The notes under the pieces are model-generated. The model was not told the origin of the DNA and searched no databases. It worked only from the letters and a program-made list of their open reading frames with translations. This document shows positions 39,880-50,803 of a stretch of DNA of 64,000 bases, piece by piece. The DNA is from Nitrosomonas sp. Nm34 (GTDB taxonomy: Bacteria > Pseudomonadota > Gammaproteobacteria > Burkholderiales > Nitrosomonadaceae): positions 1 to 64,000 of the forward strand of contig NZ_FORD01000017.1 in NCBI RefSeq assembly GCF_900113925.1, given 5' to 3'. The number at the start of each line of letters is the position of its first letter. The first letter of the stretch is position 1. The translations under genes and the position numbers were made by a program.

Positions 39880-41040
39880 ATGATTAACCAGCCCACTATT
39901 AATCGCCAAGAAATAACAACCGATTTTGACTACTATCTGATTTGGTCTGCACTCGTATTGTTAAGCCTTGGGTTGGTCATGGTTTATTCTGCATCTATTG
40001 CAATCGCCGAGTCGGAATATGGTGAAAGTGGCTCATACTATTATTTGATACGCCATAGTATTTATTTGTTTGTAGGTCTAGTAATTGGATTTTTTGCTTT
40101 CCAATTTCCTATGCGCACATGGCGGGAATATTGTCCCTATCTGTTTTTGGTCGGAACCATATTATTAATTCTGGTATTGATTCCAGGAATTGGTCGTGAA
40201 ATTAATGGCAGTCAGCGCTGGATTCCGCTGGGAATAGTCAATTTTCAACCCTCTGAGCTGATGAAGCTCTTAATGGTGATCTACGCTTCGGATTATGTCG
40301 TTCGTAAATTAGCTTACCTCGATAACTGGCGTAAAGGGGTTTTACCTATCGTAGCTTTGATATCCGCAGTAGGTTTTTTGTTACTGCGCGAACCTGATTA
40401 CGGCGCATTTGTCGTTGTGACTGGCATTGCGGTGGCCATTATGTTCATGGGGGGGATGAGTCTTAAGCTATTTATTGGCGTGACGGGGTTGCTCGTTGCT
40501 TGTTTAAGTCTATTAATTATATCAGTAAGTTATCGTAGCAGCCGTATTGATGGCTTTCTGGATCCGTGGGCCGATCCTTATGGCAAGGGTTATCAATTAA
40601 GCCATGCATTAATTGCATTTGGGCGAGGTGAATGGTTTGGAGTGGGATTGGGTGGAAGTGTAGAAAAACTGTTTTATTTGCCGGAAGCACATACTGATTT
40701 TATGTTTGCTGTACTTGCTGAAGAATTGGGGTTTGTAGGTGTGGCAACGGTGATGGCGATGTTTACTTGTATACTTGTGCGCGCATTTAGTATCGGCCGT
40801 ACCGCAGCCATCTTGGAAAACTATTTCTCAGCCTTGGTAGCACAAGGAATCGGGGTTTGGCTGGGGTTCCAGGCTTTTATCAATATGGGGGTAAATATGG
40901 GTGTGTTGCCGACCAAAGGATTGACACTACCACTTATGAGTTTTGGTGGAAGTAGTATCGTTGTTACCTGTATTGCACTTGCTGTCTTATTGCGGATAGA
41001 TTGGGAAAATAGACAGAAAATAAAAGGGTTAAACGTGTGA
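39880..41040 (+). CDS. ftsW: Septal peptidoglycan polymerase FtsW (SEDS)
   Basis: Ten-helix SEDS glycosyltransferase that polymerises septal murein with FtsI. It shows [12 protein letters not shown]-type sequence ([20 protein letters not shown], ~109-128), the catalytic-Asp loop region with [19 protein letters not shown] and the [20 protein letters not shown] end. 386 residues. It begins three bases after murD. Confidence 0.95.
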   Translation: MINQPTINRQEITTDFDYYLIWSALVLLSLGLVMVYSASIAIAESEYGESGSYYYLIRHSIYLFVGLVIGFFAFQFPMRTWREYCPYLFLVGTILLILVLIPGIGREINGSQRWIPLGIVNFQPSELMKLLMVIYASDYVVRKLAYLDNWRKGVLPIVALISAVGFLLLREPDYGAFVVVTGIAVAIMFMGGMSLKLFIGVTGLLVACLSLLIISVSYRSSRIDGFLDPWADPYGKGYQLSHALIAFGRGEWFGVGLGGSVEKLFYLPEAHTDFMFAVLAEELGFVGVATVMAMFTCILVRAFSIGRTAAILENYFSALVAQGIGVWLGFQAFINMGVNMGVLPTKGLTLPLMSFGGSSIVVTCIALAVLLRIDWENRQKIKGLNV

Positions 41041-41065
41041 TAACTTTGATAACTATTCTAGTGAT

Positions 41066-42154
41066 GTGAAGGTGGCACGAACAATCATGATTATGGCTGG
41101 TGGAACAGGCGGTCATGTTTTTCCTGGATTGGCAGTGGCTGATCATATGAAAACATTAGATTGGAATATCGTCTGGTTGGGTACATATAATGGGATGGAA
41201 GCGGTATTAGTACCCAAGCATGGCTATCACACTGAGCTTATTGAATTCTCCGGTTTGAGGGGGAAAAAAGCGTTGGATTGGTTATGGTTGCCATGGCGCT
41301 TGCTGCTGGCTTTCTGGCAGAGCGCCAGAATAATTATCCGCACTCAACCCGATGTGGTATTGGGAATGGGCGGCTATCCCGCTTTTCCAGGCGGTATCAT
41401 GGCCTCATTACTAAATAAACCTCTCTTAATTCATGAGCAAAATGCAATTCCTGGCCTTACAAACCGGGTTCTTGCAAAAATCGCTGACAAAATTTTACTG
41501 GGATTTCCTGCGGCCATAGAAGGGACGACCAACAAGGTACAGGTGACTGGAAATCCAGTGCGATATGACATTTTGCGCTTGCCAGTACCTGGGCAACGTT
41601 TTGCTAAGCGGAGTGGGAGGCTTAAGGTATTAGTGATCGGGGGCAGTTTGGGGGCACGCATACTGAATACCACCATACCCCAGGCATTAAAGCTGATTCC
41701 GGAAAATGAACGCCCTTGGATCACCCACCAGGCAGGAAAAAATAATTTGAATGAGTTGCAAAAAAATTATGCCGAATATGGGGTGGAGGGCGACCTGGTA
41801 TCGTTTATCGAAGATATGGCTGCGAGTTATGCGGAATGTGATCTAGTGATCTGCCGTGCTGGTGCGCTGACGATATCAGAGCTGGCGGTGGTGGGTGTGG
41901 CTAGTATTCTTGTTCCCTACCCTTTTGCAGTGGATGATCATCAAACGGCTAATGCTCAGTTCTTAAGCCAACATAATGCCGCCCTGTTATTGCCGCAAGA
42001 CCAATTGACTCCAGAGGTTCTGGCAGATTTGATCCAGGGATTTACACGTGAAAGATTGCTGGAGATGGCAACACTCGCGCGCAGTCTGGCGAAACCGGAT
42101 GCCACCAGAATAGTCGCAGAGGTCTGTCGGGAAATAGGAGCGCGGGCCAGATGA
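41066..42154 (+). CDS. murG: UDP-GlcNAc:lipid I GlcNAc transferase MurG
   Basis: Membrane-associated GT-B enzyme making lipid II. It has the N-terminal loop [14 protein letters not shown] (~10-23), [23 protein letters not shown] and the UDP-GlcNAc region [15 protein letters not shown]...DDHQTANA. 362 residues from GTG 41066; a nearby GTG (41072) is possible because the ribosome site is weak. ATGA overlap with murC. Confidence 0.95.
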   Translation: MKVARTIMIMAGGTGGHVFPGLAVADHMKTLDWNIVWLGTYNGMEAVLVPKHGYHTELIEFSGLRGKKALDWLWLPWRLLLAFWQSARIIIRTQPDVVLGMGGYPAFPGGIMASLLNKPLLIHEQNAIPGLTNRVLAKIADKILLGFPAAIEGTTNKVQVTGNPVRYDILRLPVPGQRFAKRSGRLKVLVIGGSLGARILNTTIPQALKLIPENERPWITHQAGKNNLNELQKNYAEYGVEGDLVSFIEDMAASYAECDLVICRAGALTISELAVVGVASILVPYPFAVDDHQTANAQFLSQHNAALLLPQDQLTPEVLADLIQGFTRERLLEMATLARSLAKPDATRIVAEVCREIGARAR

Positions 42155-43569
42155 AGCATAAGGTTAGGCATGTGCATTTTGTCGGCATTGGCGGTTCAGG
42201 GATGAGTGGCATCGCTGAAGTCATGATTAACCAGGGTTATCGGGTAAGCGGCTCTGATCTAAGCAAGAATCTGACAACTGAGCGTTTGCAGCAATTGGGT
42301 GCCATAGTTCATATCGGCCATGCGAAGGAGAATGTGGCATCTGCTGACGTTGTGGTAACTTCAACTGCAGTAAAACAGGACAATCCTGAGGTTACAGCCG
42401 CACGTGAACGTCGTATTCCGGTGGTACCCCGTGCCATGATGCTGGCAGAATTATTACGCTTGCGACAAGGCATAGCTGTTGCAGGTACCCATGGTAAAAC
42501 GACTACCACCAGCCTCATTGCAAGTATTCTGGCAGAAGCAGGACTTGATCCGACTTTCGTGATTGGTGGCAAACTCGAGGCAGCGGGTAGTCATGCCAAA
42601 CTCGGTAGTGGGGAATTTATCGTAGTAGAAGCAGATGAGTCTGATGCTTCCTTCCTTTATTTAAAGCCTATTCTGGCAGTAGTGACCAATATTGATGCCG
42701 ATCATATGGTTACTTATGGTCATGATTTCAGTAAGCTCAAACAGACATTTGTCGAATTTATCGAGCACTTACCCTTTTATGGCATGGCAGTTTTATGCAT
42801 TGATGATAAAAATGTGCGCGAAATCATGTCAGCCATTACTAAACCAGTGACCACCTATGGCTTGTCCGAAGGGGCCCATATTAGTGCGACTGATATTCGC
42901 CACGATCATGGCAGAATGTATTTTTGTGCACATATTGGCGTAAATGGTGCCGCGCGCAAAATCAAGGTTACGCTTAATCTGCCAGGTATTCATAATGTTC
43001 AGAATGCACTTGCCGCTATAGCAGTTTGTAATGAGCTGGGCGTCTCGGATGCGGCCATCATTCGTGCGATGGCGACATTTGAGGGGGTCGAACGCCGTTT
43101 TCAGCGCTATGGTGAGATTAAATTGAACGGACAAGGTAGTTTTACCTTGATAGATGATTATGGTCACCATCCAGCGGAAATCGCTGCAACTATGGCGGCA
43201 GCGCGTGGTGCATTTCCTGGACGCCGGCTCGTGTTGGTTTTTCAACCTCACCGCTATACTCGTACGCGAGATGTGTTTGAAGATTTCATCCGAGTATTGT
43301 CGAGCGCTGATCTATTGCTGCTGACCGAGGTTTATGCAGCGGGAGAGGAGCCGATCGTTGCTGCCGATAGCAAATCACTAGCTCGTGCCATTAGAGTACT
43401 AGGGAAATTGGAGCCCATTTATACCGAATATATAGAGGAACTTCCTGCAGTGATCCATGAGGTTGTATTAGATAAGGATATCGTATTGATCATGGGTGCT
43501 GGCTCGATAGGGAAAGTAGCTGCTCGCGTGAAGCAAGCCGTGAAAAAGCTGGCTGTCGTCGGTGAATGA
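42151..43569 (+). CDS. murC: UDP-MurNAc:L-alanine ligase MurC
   Basis: First amino-acid ligase of the murein precursor pathway. N-terminal [19 protein letters not shown] loop [12 protein letters not shown] (~110-121), [14 protein letters not shown] (~335) and [11 protein letters not shown] are diagnostic. 472 residues, normal. It overlaps murB by eight bases. Confidence 0.96.
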   Translation: MKHKVRHVHFVGIGGSGMSGIAEVMINQGYRVSGSDLSKNLTTERLQQLGAIVHIGHAKENVASADVVVTSTAVKQDNPEVTAARERRIPVVPRAMMLAELLRLRQGIAVAGTHGKTTTTSLIASILAEAGLDPTFVIGGKLEAAGSHAKLGSGEFIVVEADESDASFLYLKPILAVVTNIDADHMVTYGHDFSKLKQTFVEFIEHLPFYGMAVLCIDDKNVREIMSAITKPVTTYGLSEGAHISATDIRHDHGRMYFCAHIGVNGAARKIKVTLNLPGIHNVQNALAAIAVCNELGVSDAAIIRAMATFEGVERRFQRYGEIKLNGQGSFTLIDDYGHHPAEIAATMAAARGAFPGRRLVLVFQPHRYTRTRDVFEDFIRVLSSADLLLLTEVYAAGEEPIVAADSKSLARAIRVLGKLEPIYTEYIEELPAVIHEVVLDKDIVLIMGAGSIGKVAARVKQAVKKLAVVGE

Positions 43570-44605
43570 AGCTATGAGTACACTGATATCACGCCATCCA
43601 AAATCTAGTCGAGCGGTATCTCGGCCGCATGTGACGGTTATGAGCATTTCAGAGCAGGATGATTTTATTGGAGTGGTCGATACCCGTTTGCTACGGGGTG
43701 AGCTACGCATGCGTGAACCAATGAGAAAGCACGTTTCCTGGCGCGCTGGAGGTGTAGCAGATTATTTTTACTTACCGGCTGATCTGCAAGATCTTGTCCT
43801 TTTTTTACACCATTTACCGAGAACCGAGCCGGTTCATATGATGGGGTTAGGGAGCAATTTGCTGGTGCGTGACGGAGGACTCCGCGGTGTAGTCGTGGCA
43901 TTGCATGCCCGGCTCAATGCTTTACTGCTGATCAAGCAAGATGAAGCAGGTGGCTTAATTTATGCCGAGGCAGGAGTGCCCTGTGCCAAGCTGGCACGTT
44001 TTGCAGCTTTACATCACTTGGCTGGTGCCGAATTTCTGGCTGGAATTCCAGGGACGGTAGGGGGAGCCTTAGCAATGAATGCCGGATGTTATGGGGCAGA
44101 AACTTGGGAAATTGTAGAGAAGGTCAAAACAGTTGATCGAGTAGGTAAGCTGCATGAACGCAACCCAGAGGATTATCTCGTCGGGTACCGGCATATCACT
44201 TTGCAACAAGCATCCGATAGCATCGACAATGAAGAATGGTTTGTCGGCGGGTGGTTCAAATTACACCAAGGTAATCATGACGATTCCCGACAAAAAATCA
44301 AAGCATTATTAGCAGCGCGTATTAGTAGTCAACCACTGAGTTTTCCTAATGCAGGTTCGGTTTTCCGTAACCCGACTGGCGACTATGCGGCGCGCCTGAT
44401 TGAAGCATCGGGTCTCAAGGGCTATCGTGTAGGTGGAGCAGTCGTTTCAAGCAAGCATGCTAACTTTATCATCAATGACGAGAGTGCTACTGCTGCGGAT
44501 ATCGAGGCAATTATTTCCATGCTACGCAACACCGTGAAGGAAAAAACAGGAATTGATTTGATTCAGGAGGTTAGGATTATTGGCGATGCCAGGGATGAGA
44601 GATAA
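43562..44605 (+). CDS. murB: UDP-N-acetylenolpyruvoylglucosamine reductase MurB
   Basis: FAD enzyme that reduces UDP-GlcNAc-enolpyruvate to UDP-MurNAc. It has the FAD-binding segment [35 protein letters not shown] and [21 protein letters not shown]. An N-terminal extension of ~45 residues precedes the FAD domain; ATG codons inside it make the true start uncertain (GTG 43562 or a later Met). Its stop overlaps the ddl start (TAATG). Confidence 0.94.
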   Translation: MNEAMSTLISRHPKSSRAVSRPHVTVMSISEQDDFIGVVDTRLLRGELRMREPMRKHVSWRAGGVADYFYLPADLQDLVLFLHHLPRTEPVHMMGLGSNLLVRDGGLRGVVVALHARLNALLLIKQDEAGGLIYAEAGVPCAKLARFAALHHLAGAEFLAGIPGTVGGALAMNAGCYGAETWEIVEKVKTVDRVGKLHERNPEDYLVGYRHITLQQASDSIDNEEWFVGGWFKLHQGNHDDSRQKIKALLAARISSQPLSFPNAGSVFRNPTGDYAARLIEASGLKGYRVGGAVVSSKHANFIINDESATAADIEAIISMLRNTVKEKTGIDLIQEVRIIGDARDER

Positions 44606-45522
44606 TGCGTGTGCCTGACTACGGAAAAGTTGCAGTACTGCTAGGTGGGCGTTCAGCAGAGCGTGAAATTTCACTTAAAAGTGGCGCGGCAGTACTTGAG
44701 GCGCTGCTAAGTGAAGGGGTGGATGCCTATCCTTTTGATCCGGCTCATCAGCCTATGGAGGCGCTACAGCAACAAGGGTTCAATCGGGCATTCATCGCAT
44801 TGCATGGCCGTTATGGAGAGGATGGTTCGGTCCAGGGGGCTTTGGAACTGATGGGGTTGCCTTATACTGGCAGTGGTGTTCTTGCGAGTGCTCTGGCAAT
44901 GGATAAATGGCGTACTAAATTAATCTGGCAGGCCGTGGGCATTAGTACACCCCGTTACCTCATCATCAATGCCCAAAGTGATTTTGATGAAGTGGCAGCT
45001 TATCTCGATTTACCTTTGATCATTAAGCCTGCACGCGAAGGCTCAACAATAGGCCTTAGTAAGATTGAGTCAAAGAAAGACTTTTCAAATGCTTATCAGT
45101 TAGCAGCACAGCATGATTCGATTGTATTGGCAGAGCAATTTATTAAGGGTAAGGAATTAACTGCCGCAATTCTGGGTGAGACACCGTTGCCACTGGTTCG
45201 TATAGAAGTGACCGGAGAACTGTACGATTACCATGCAAAGTATGTTGCAAATGATACCCGTTATTTTTGTCCAAGCGGGCTGCCGGATGAACTTAGTCGC
45301 CAGCTACAGGCGCAGGCTTTACAGGCACACAGAATTTTAGGGTGCGCAGGATGGAGCAGGGTGGATTTGATCTTGGATAAAAATGATCAGCCTTACTTTC
45401 TTGAAGCGAATACATCCCCAGGCATGACTGATCATAGCCTTGTTCCGATGGCTGCGAAAGTTGCAGGTATTCCTTTTGAAGAGTTAGTCGTAAAAATTCT
45501 GGCATTGTCCTATGTGGAATAA
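44605..45522 (+). CDS. ddl: D-alanine:D-alanine ligase
   Basis: ATP-grasp enzyme supplying D-Ala-D-Ala for MurF. It has VLLGGRSAEREISLKSG (~11-27), LHGRYGEDGSVQGALELMG, LIIKPAREGSTIG and FLEANTSPGMTDHSLVP. 305 residues fits the DdlB form usually found in dcw clusters. Translation is coupled to murB and it overlaps ftsQ. Confidence 0.96.
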   Translation: MRVPDYGKVAVLLGGRSAEREISLKSGAAVLEALLSEGVDAYPFDPAHQPMEALQQQGFNRAFIALHGRYGEDGSVQGALELMGLPYTGSGVLASALAMDKWRTKLIWQAVGISTPRYLIINAQSDFDEVAAYLDLPLIIKPAREGSTIGLSKIESKKDFSNAYQLAAQHDSIVLAEQFIKGKELTAAILGETPLPLVRIEVTGELYDYHAKYVANDTRYFCPSGLPDELSRQLQAQALQAHRILGCAGWSRVDLILDKNDQPYFLEANTSPGMTDHSLVPMAAKVAGIPFEELVVKILALSYVE

Positions 45523-46288
45523 TTATCGAATGCTGAATCTATTTGCCAACATGATGTTTATAGGCGTGATATTGGCTGCAATCTATGTGCTTGGTTCAAG
45601 GGTGATAAAATTACCCTTGTTTGTACTAAAAGAAATAAATGTGGAAGGAATGAGTACCAATCAATTGGATAACACTAAGCTACGGTATATCACCCGCCAA
45701 GAGATTGAAGGTATTGCTCAGAATGAAGTGAGAGGAAATTTTTTTACTGTTAATTTGGATGCATTACGTGAAACATTTAAAAGTTTGCCATGGGTGCGGT
45801 CAGCAAAGGTTCAGCGTACTTGGCCATCAGGATTGAAAGTGATGTTGGAAGAACATAGCGCATTTGCGTACTGGGGCGATACGGCGCTAGTGAATAGGCA
45901 AGGAGAAATATTTCGCGCCCCGACTGACGAAATATTGCCGGTTTTTACCGGCCCTAGTGAAGAAAGCGTATCCGTGATTATGGATCAATATAAGATCTTT
46001 AACAAATTATTAGAGCCAATCAAACAAAGTGTTGCAGAAATTACGTTATCGCCACGGCATGCTTGGCTTGTTCGTCTGGAAAATGGAACATTATTAAAAC
46101 TGGGTCGTGAAAAAATTGAAACTCGACTGAAGCGTTATATTTCGGTTTATAGCCAAAGTATCGTAAACATGAATCAGTCAATTCCTCTGGAATATGTGGA
46201 TTTGCGTTATCCTAATGGGTTTGCCATACGACTGTCTGAGGCAATGCCACAGGTTTCGCGTAAGACCGGTACCGGCAAGAAGTTGTGA
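45512..46288 (+). CDS. ftsQ: Cell division protein FtsQ
   Basis: Bitopic divisome protein: cytoplasmic N-tail, one helix (MMFIGVILAAIYVLGSRVI), a POTRA domain (LFVLKEINVEGMS..., ~37-110) and a beta domain with WVRSAKVQRTWPSGLKVMLEEH. It recruits FtsL/FtsB. It overlaps ddl by 11 bases; ATG 45530 is an alternative start. Confidence 0.93.
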   Translation: MWNNYRMLNLFANMMFIGVILAAIYVLGSRVIKLPLFVLKEINVEGMSTNQLDNTKLRYITRQEIEGIAQNEVRGNFFTVNLDALRETFKSLPWVRSAKVQRTWPSGLKVMLEEHSAFAYWGDTALVNRQGEIFRAPTDEILPVFTGPSEESVSVIMDQYKIFNKLLEPIKQSVAEITLSPRHAWLVRLENGTLLKLGREKIETRLKRYISVYSQSIVNMNQSIPLEYVDLRYPNGFAIRLSEAMPQVSRKTGTGKKL

Positions 46289-46307
46289 AATCAGGGAGGA
46301 ATGTTAA

Positions 46308-47546
46308 ATGAATAAAGCCAAAGAAGGCAGAGACCTGATCGTTGGTCTGGATATAGGCACTTCAAAGATTATGGCCATTGTTGCTGAAATAAAACCTGAG
46401 GGTGGTTTTGAAATTATTGGCTTGGGGAGTCATCCCTCACGTGGATTGAAGAAAGGCGTTGTGGTTAACATTGAAACAACGGTTACCGCGATCCAGCGAG
46501 CACTCGAAGAAGTTGAGTTGATGGCAGACTGTAAGGTAAGTGAAGTTTATACCGGCATTGCAGGCAGTCATATTCGAGGGTTCAATTCACACGGGATGGT
46601 TGCAATCAAGGATAAAGAAGTATCGGCACTGGATGTGGAGAAAGTGATGGAAACCGCCAAAGCGGTCAATATCCCAGCTGATCAACAGATCCTGCATATC
46701 CTTAATCAGGAATTTATTGTCGATGGGCAGGAAGATGTGCGGGAACCTATTGGTATGAGTGGAATACGGCTTGAAGTAAAGGTGCATATCGTGACTGGCG
46801 CAGTATCAGCTGCGCAAAATATTATTAAATGTGTTCATCGTTGTGGTTTGGAAGTACGCGATTTGATTCTGCAACCACTCGCTTCGGCCATTGCCGTTTT
46901 ATCTGAGGATGAAAAGGATTTAGGTGTGTGCCTGGTTGATATCGGGGGAGGCACAACTGATATCGCAGTATTTACTAATGGGGCAATTCGCCATACTGCA
47001 GTGATTCCGATTGCTGGCGATCAAATCACGAATGATATTGCCATGGCGCTACGCACACCGACCAAAGATGCGGAAGACATCAAGTGTCGTTATGGGTGTG
47101 CCTTACGCACGTTAGCTGACGTGCGTGAAGCGGTGGAAGTGCCGGACGTAGGTAATCGAGGAGCACGCCAGCTTTCCAGGCAAACGCTCGCAGAAGTTAT
47201 TGAGCCACGTGTAGAAGAGCTTTATTTATTGATACAAGCTGAATTACGACGTAGCGGTTTTGAACAGCTGCTTTCATCCGGAATTGTTATTACCGGTGGG
47301 AGTAGCTCTTTGCAGGGAATGGTAGAACTGGGCGAAGAAATATTTCATATGCCTGTACGTCTAGGGATACCTCAGTATAAAGGCAGTCTGGAAGAAGTTG
47401 TTCGAACTCCCAGATTTTCCACAAGTATTGGTTTAATTATGGCTGGTATGGAGGAGCATCGGCTCCATCAGCACAGCCATTTACAAGGGGGATCAGCTAA
47501 ACAGGTCTTCGCAAGAATGAAAAGTTGGTTTCAAAAGAATTTTTGA
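46308..47546 (+). CDS. ftsA: Cell division protein FtsA
   Basis: Actin-like ATPase that tethers FtsZ to the membrane. It shows IVGLDIGTSKIMAIVAE (~10-26), LVDIGGGTTDIAVF (~206-219) and TGGSSSLQGM (~340). The C-terminal amphipathic membrane helix is visible as KQVFARMKSWFQKNF. GGAGGAATGTTAA precedes the ATG. 412 residues, normal. Confidence 0.96.
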   Translation: MNKAKEGRDLIVGLDIGTSKIMAIVAEIKPEGGFEIIGLGSHPSRGLKKGVVVNIETTVTAIQRALEEVELMADCKVSEVYTGIAGSHIRGFNSHGMVAIKDKEVSALDVEKVMETAKAVNIPADQQILHILNQEFIVDGQEDVREPIGMSGIRLEVKVHIVTGAVSAAQNIIKCVHRCGLEVRDLILQPLASAIAVLSEDEKDLGVCLVDIGGGTTDIAVFTNGAIRHTAVIPIAGDQITNDIAMALRTPTKDAEDIKCRYGCALRTLADVREAVEVPDVGNRGARQLSRQTLAEVIEPRVEELYLLIQAELRRSGFEQLLSSGIVITGGSSSLQGMVELGEEIFHMPVRLGIPQYKGSLEEVVRTPRFSTSIGLIMAGMEEHRLHQHSHLQGGSAKQVFARMKSWFQKNF

Positions 47547-47617
47547 GTATAGCGTTGTCAACACAGCACATTAAAACGAAGTTATCTAAAATTTAACATG
47601 CTAAAAGGAGAAGCATC

Positions 47618-48766
47618 ATGTTTGAAATCATGAATACCGATAGTCAGGAAGCCATCATAAAAGTAATCGGTGTGGGGGGATGCGGTGGCAATGCAGTCGA
47701 TCATATGATCCAGAATGAAACAAAAGGAGTTGAATTCATTTGTATTAATACCGATGCGCAGGCACTCAAAGCAAACCGTGCGCCCACCTTGCTTCAGCTC
47801 GGTGGGGGTATTACGAGAGGATTGGGAGCAGGTGCCAACCCGGAAGTTGGGCGTGAAGCTGCTTTGGAAGATCGGGATCGCATTGCAGAATTGATTCAAG
47901 GCGCTGATATGCTATTTATAACAGCCGGTATGGGTGGGGGTACCGGAACAGGGGCTGCACCCGTGGTAGCACAAATAGCCAAGGAAATGGGTATTCTGAC
48001 TGTTGCTGTGGTCAGCAAACCTTTCTCATTTGAAGGAAAACGTCTGAAAACAGCCCAAGCTGGTATGGAAGCCTTGGCACAGCATGTTGATTCTTTAATT
48101 GTCATTCCCAATGATAAGCTGATGATGGTGCTGGGTAACGATATCAGTATGCTGGACGCGTTCAAAGCAGCCAATGACGTGCTATACGGCGCAGTAGCGG
48201 GTATTGCTGAAGTGATTAATTGTCCTGGGCTTGTCAATGTCGATTTTGCTGACGTTAAAACCGTCATGTCAGAAATGGGTATGGCCATGATGGGCTCAGC
48301 TGTGGCAAGTGGGGTCGATCGTGCACGTATGGCAGCAGAGCAGGCAGTGGCTAGTCCGCTACTTGAGGAAATAACACTATCAGGTGCACGCGGCGTTTTA
48401 GTAAATATTACTGCCAACTCAGGCATGAAAATGCGCGAAGTACATGAAGTAATGAATACGGTTAAAGAGCTGACAGCTGAAGATGCGACCGTAATTGTTG
48501 GAACAGTCATCGATGAAGGAATGAACGATGACTTACGTGTAACGCTCGTTGCCACTGGGTTGGGAAGCGTTACTCAAACCCAAACCCGACCCCTTACCGT
48601 TATCCATACCCGTACCGGAACAGATGATAGAGCCTCCACTATGCAGTTTGAGGAACCAGCTGTGATGCGTACAGGAAGGAGAAGCAGTGCCACGGTAGCA
48701 GCAATGCAGCAATCAGGTGTCGACCCGATGGATATTCCGGCATTCCTGAGAAGACAAGCAGATTAA
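47618..48766 (+). CDS. ftsZ: Cell division GTPase FtsZ
   Basis: Tubulin-like protein that forms the division ring. It has the GGCGGNAVDHM start of the GTP fold, the GTP loop GMGGGTGTGAAPV (~104-116), the T7-loop NVDFADVKTVMSEMG and the C-terminal peptide DPMDIPAFLRRQAD that binds FtsA/ZipA. AAAGGAGAAG precedes the ATG. 382 residues. lpxC, which often follows ftsZ, is absent here: a terminator and a repeat follow instead. Confidence 0.97.
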   Translation: MFEIMNTDSQEAIIKVIGVGGCGGNAVDHMIQNETKGVEFICINTDAQALKANRAPTLLQLGGGITRGLGAGANPEVGREAALEDRDRIAELIQGADMLFITAGMGGGTGTGAAPVVAQIAKEMGILTVAVVSKPFSFEGKRLKTAQAGMEALAQHVDSLIVIPNDKLMMVLGNDISMLDAFKAANDVLYGAVAGIAEVINCPGLVNVDFADVKTVMSEMGMAMMGSAVASGVDRARMAAEQAVASPLLEEITLSGARGVLVNITANSGMKMREVHEVMNTVKELTAEDATVIVGTVIDEGMNDDLRVTLVATGLGSVTQTQTRPLTVIHTRTGTDDRASTMQFEEPAVMRTGRRSSATVAAMQQSGVDPMDIPAFLRRQAD

Positions 48767-48843
48767 AAATTAGCTTTAAGACAATAATATCGAAGAAATC
48801 TGGTAATCTGGTTCTTGATTGGTAACTCCTAAACGCATGTTAT

Positions 48844-48873
48844 ACTGCCCCTACCGATTACAATAGGGGCAGT
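48844..48873 (+). terminator. Terminator at the end of the dcw cluster
   Basis: ACTGCCCCTA and TAGGGGCAGT form a perfect 10-bp stem with a 10-base loop, about 77 bases after the ftsZ stop, followed by ATTGTTATTG. G+C-rich stem and position support a Rho-independent terminator, though the T tract is interrupted. Confidence 0.7.
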
Positions 48874-48909
48874 ATTGTTATTGGCACATTAATTTATTCG
48901 GCTTAATAA

Positions 48910-49010
48910 CTCCATTTCTAAATCAAAAATGACGTGAAGACGAGTCGTAGACAGCATCAACAATACGGCAAGGTGAAGCTGGCAAAGTCAGCTTTGATTT
49001 AGAAATGGAA
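48910..49010 (+). repeat. Family-1 MITE-like element, copy 2
   Basis: 101 bp, starting CTCCATTTCTAAATCA and ending GATTTAGAAATGGAA. It is flanked by TAA on both sides (48907-48909 and 49011-49013), a clean 3-bp target duplication. Same orientation as copies 1 and 4. The remainder of the ~600-base spacer between ftsZ and 49375 holds the dcw terminator and otherwise nothing I recognise. Confidence 0.9.
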
Positions 49011-49374
49011 TAACATGGCTCACTGAGCTGATAGCTGAATTTAGTTGCTCTATACAAAATCTTGTCAAACTTTTCCTCTTAAGTTTTATCCAATATACAA
49101 GAAATGACCGTTCTTCGTGCTGGATAATTTTTCTGAAGTTACGGGAATTATTGTCCGATCCTGGATCGGAATATGTTTGAGAGTTCGGCATTACTGTGCT
49201 TTTAGAGTTTTTCTCTATGTGTGTAACTCATAAAATCAATTATTTAAAATACTAACTTACCCAAAAAGTCAGTTATACAGACCTCTCTTTAAAAGAGATA
49301 GGGAATTTTTTGCTCTATGGTAATTGTGCTTTAGCCAGACAAAATCGGGCGATGGGATGAAGAGGTGGCAGTAA

Positions 49375-49830
49375 ATGGAAACTTTTAATTTCTGGAATTA
49401 TCCAGATAATATCTGGATATTGACTGGATTGATTCTGGTCATAGCGGTTAGTTTGTTGAAGATGCTTTCAGTCAATAATCAGAATAGCCGTAAATCTAAA
49501 CAGCAGCTACAGAAAGGTATTAATTATTTATTTGTACTTAGCATAACCGGTATGGCGCTTAGTATTCTATTTTCTCAAAACAGCAGTCAAACAACATCCC
49601 AGCAAACTCCGCTTTCCTTTCCCACTCAAGACGCGATTGATCACAGATCTCCACAATCATTTGGCAGTGATACTGATAACGCTGTAAATACTGGGGATAG
49701 TATGAACTTTAATCAGTTATTTAGCATAATGCCCGATCGCGTGCGCTCGGGACGCCCAAAGACGACTGATCAGCAAAAAAAAGATGAGGATAGTGTAATC
49801 ACTTCTGATGATGAAAAAGATTTTCGTTAA
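49375..49830 (+). CDS. Hypothetical two-helix membrane protein
   Basis: 151 residues, family not recognised. Two hydrophobic helices (IWILTGLILVIAVSLLKML, ~13-31, and GINYLFVLSITGMALSILF, ~48-66) are joined by a short basic loop (SRKSKQQLQK). A long polar tail rich in Ser/Thr/Gln/Asp (QNSSQTTSQQTPLS...) ends in acidic residues. The basic loop between the helices suggests a cytoplasmic loop, with the tail periplasmic. The start follows a weak GATGAAGAGG site. It stands alone between long spacers. Confidence 0.55.
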   Translation: METFNFWNYPDNIWILTGLILVIAVSLLKMLSVNNQNSRKSKQQLQKGINYLFVLSITGMALSILFSQNSSQTTSQQTPLSFPTQDAIDHRSPQSFGSDTDNAVNTGDSMNFNQLFSIMPDRVRSGRPKTTDQQKKDEDSVITSDDEKDFR

Positions 49831-50803
49831 CGAGAACTAATGGTGATCTCATTTGTCTCCTTTATTGATGAGCTTATTATTTGCATAAGTGGGGGGAGCT
49901 GATTACATTATAAAAAACAATAAGATAATTGAATTGTTCTTTGCTGTGAAGGAAATTAAATCATTTTAAGCATCGCGAAAATTCTATTTACGGTAGTTTT
50001 CTCGGAAAATTAACATAATTTTAATGAACAGTTAATCTTCAAGTCGAAATCTTCCTATCAATTATTTATAAAGTTAATGTAGGTATATTCCAAGTGGATA
50101 GAGATAAATGTACTAATATTTATCACATTATCATGTGATAAATATGGATTAATTTATCCTAATCTGGCTTTTCAATAACGCTATGCTGAGAATTAAATAG
50201 TTATATTGCCTTTATTTTAAAAGGAGGTAACTTAATTGATCCCAGACCATTTTTGTATTCTCGTTTGATCAACGATTTCGCTAAAGTTGGCCAATACTTT
50301 ATGGGTGAGTAACCATTCGCATACTCGTATTGGGAGCACCACCCGCTTTCTTTATAGTTGTATTAGAGGAATAAGTGATTCTTCCTATGTGCGCGATAAT
50401 CACTGTATTAATGGATACAAAGCTGCGGATCACATGGATGGCGATTGTAGTAAGGCTATTGCATTATTAGCAGTACTGATGCCTTCTTTTTGAATGATGG
50501 CTCTAAAATTGGTGTAAGTACTTTCGAGGATCTTGATATTGATGATCGTGGAAGCGATAAAGTAGGGCAGCCATTGGTCATAGTACAGCCACTTTGGTAG
50601 AGAGTTTTTCCACTTGGCTATAGCTTAAAAATTTTTTTCACTCTAATTTCACATAAAAATACTGAAATTAGATTCAATCCAGCAGATAGCCGCTCAACTT
50701 GGTGACTGCCAAATCAAACCGTAATTAATACATTTTAAAGCAGACCGAAACCTCACTTCATAGCAACAAGAGGTATCGTGACTGGAGAGGATTTTTTTAT
50801 TTT
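49831..50803. other. Gene-poor AT-rich spacer with possible gene remnant
   Basis: About 970 bases with no convincing intact gene. It contains a perfect hairpin (50116-50145). A short stretch near 50453-50600 reads as a protein-like fragment (DAFFLNDGSKIGVSTFEDL... to a TAG) without a start or ribosome site. A 68-codon frame at 50287-50493 opens with TTG and has no family features. Together these look like the remains of a decayed gene. Confidence 0.4.
50116..50145. repeat. Perfect AT-rich inverted repeat
   Basis: ATATTTATCACA and TGTGATAAATAT form a perfect 12-bp stem around the 6-base centre TTATCA. The TGTGATAAA core resembles half-sites of CRP/FNR-type regulators, but spacing and context do not settle this. 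It could equally be a hairpin in RNA. Confidence 0.5.

Noticed and set aside
43562-43700. N-terminal extension of MurB as a separate small gene
   Set aside because: It is continuous in frame with the MurB domain, and extensions before the FAD domain occur. Only the start codon is uncertain.
50287-50493. 68-codon frame as a gene
   Set aside because: TTG start, no ribosome site, no domain, and the neighbouring frame looks more protein-like further on. Treated as debris.
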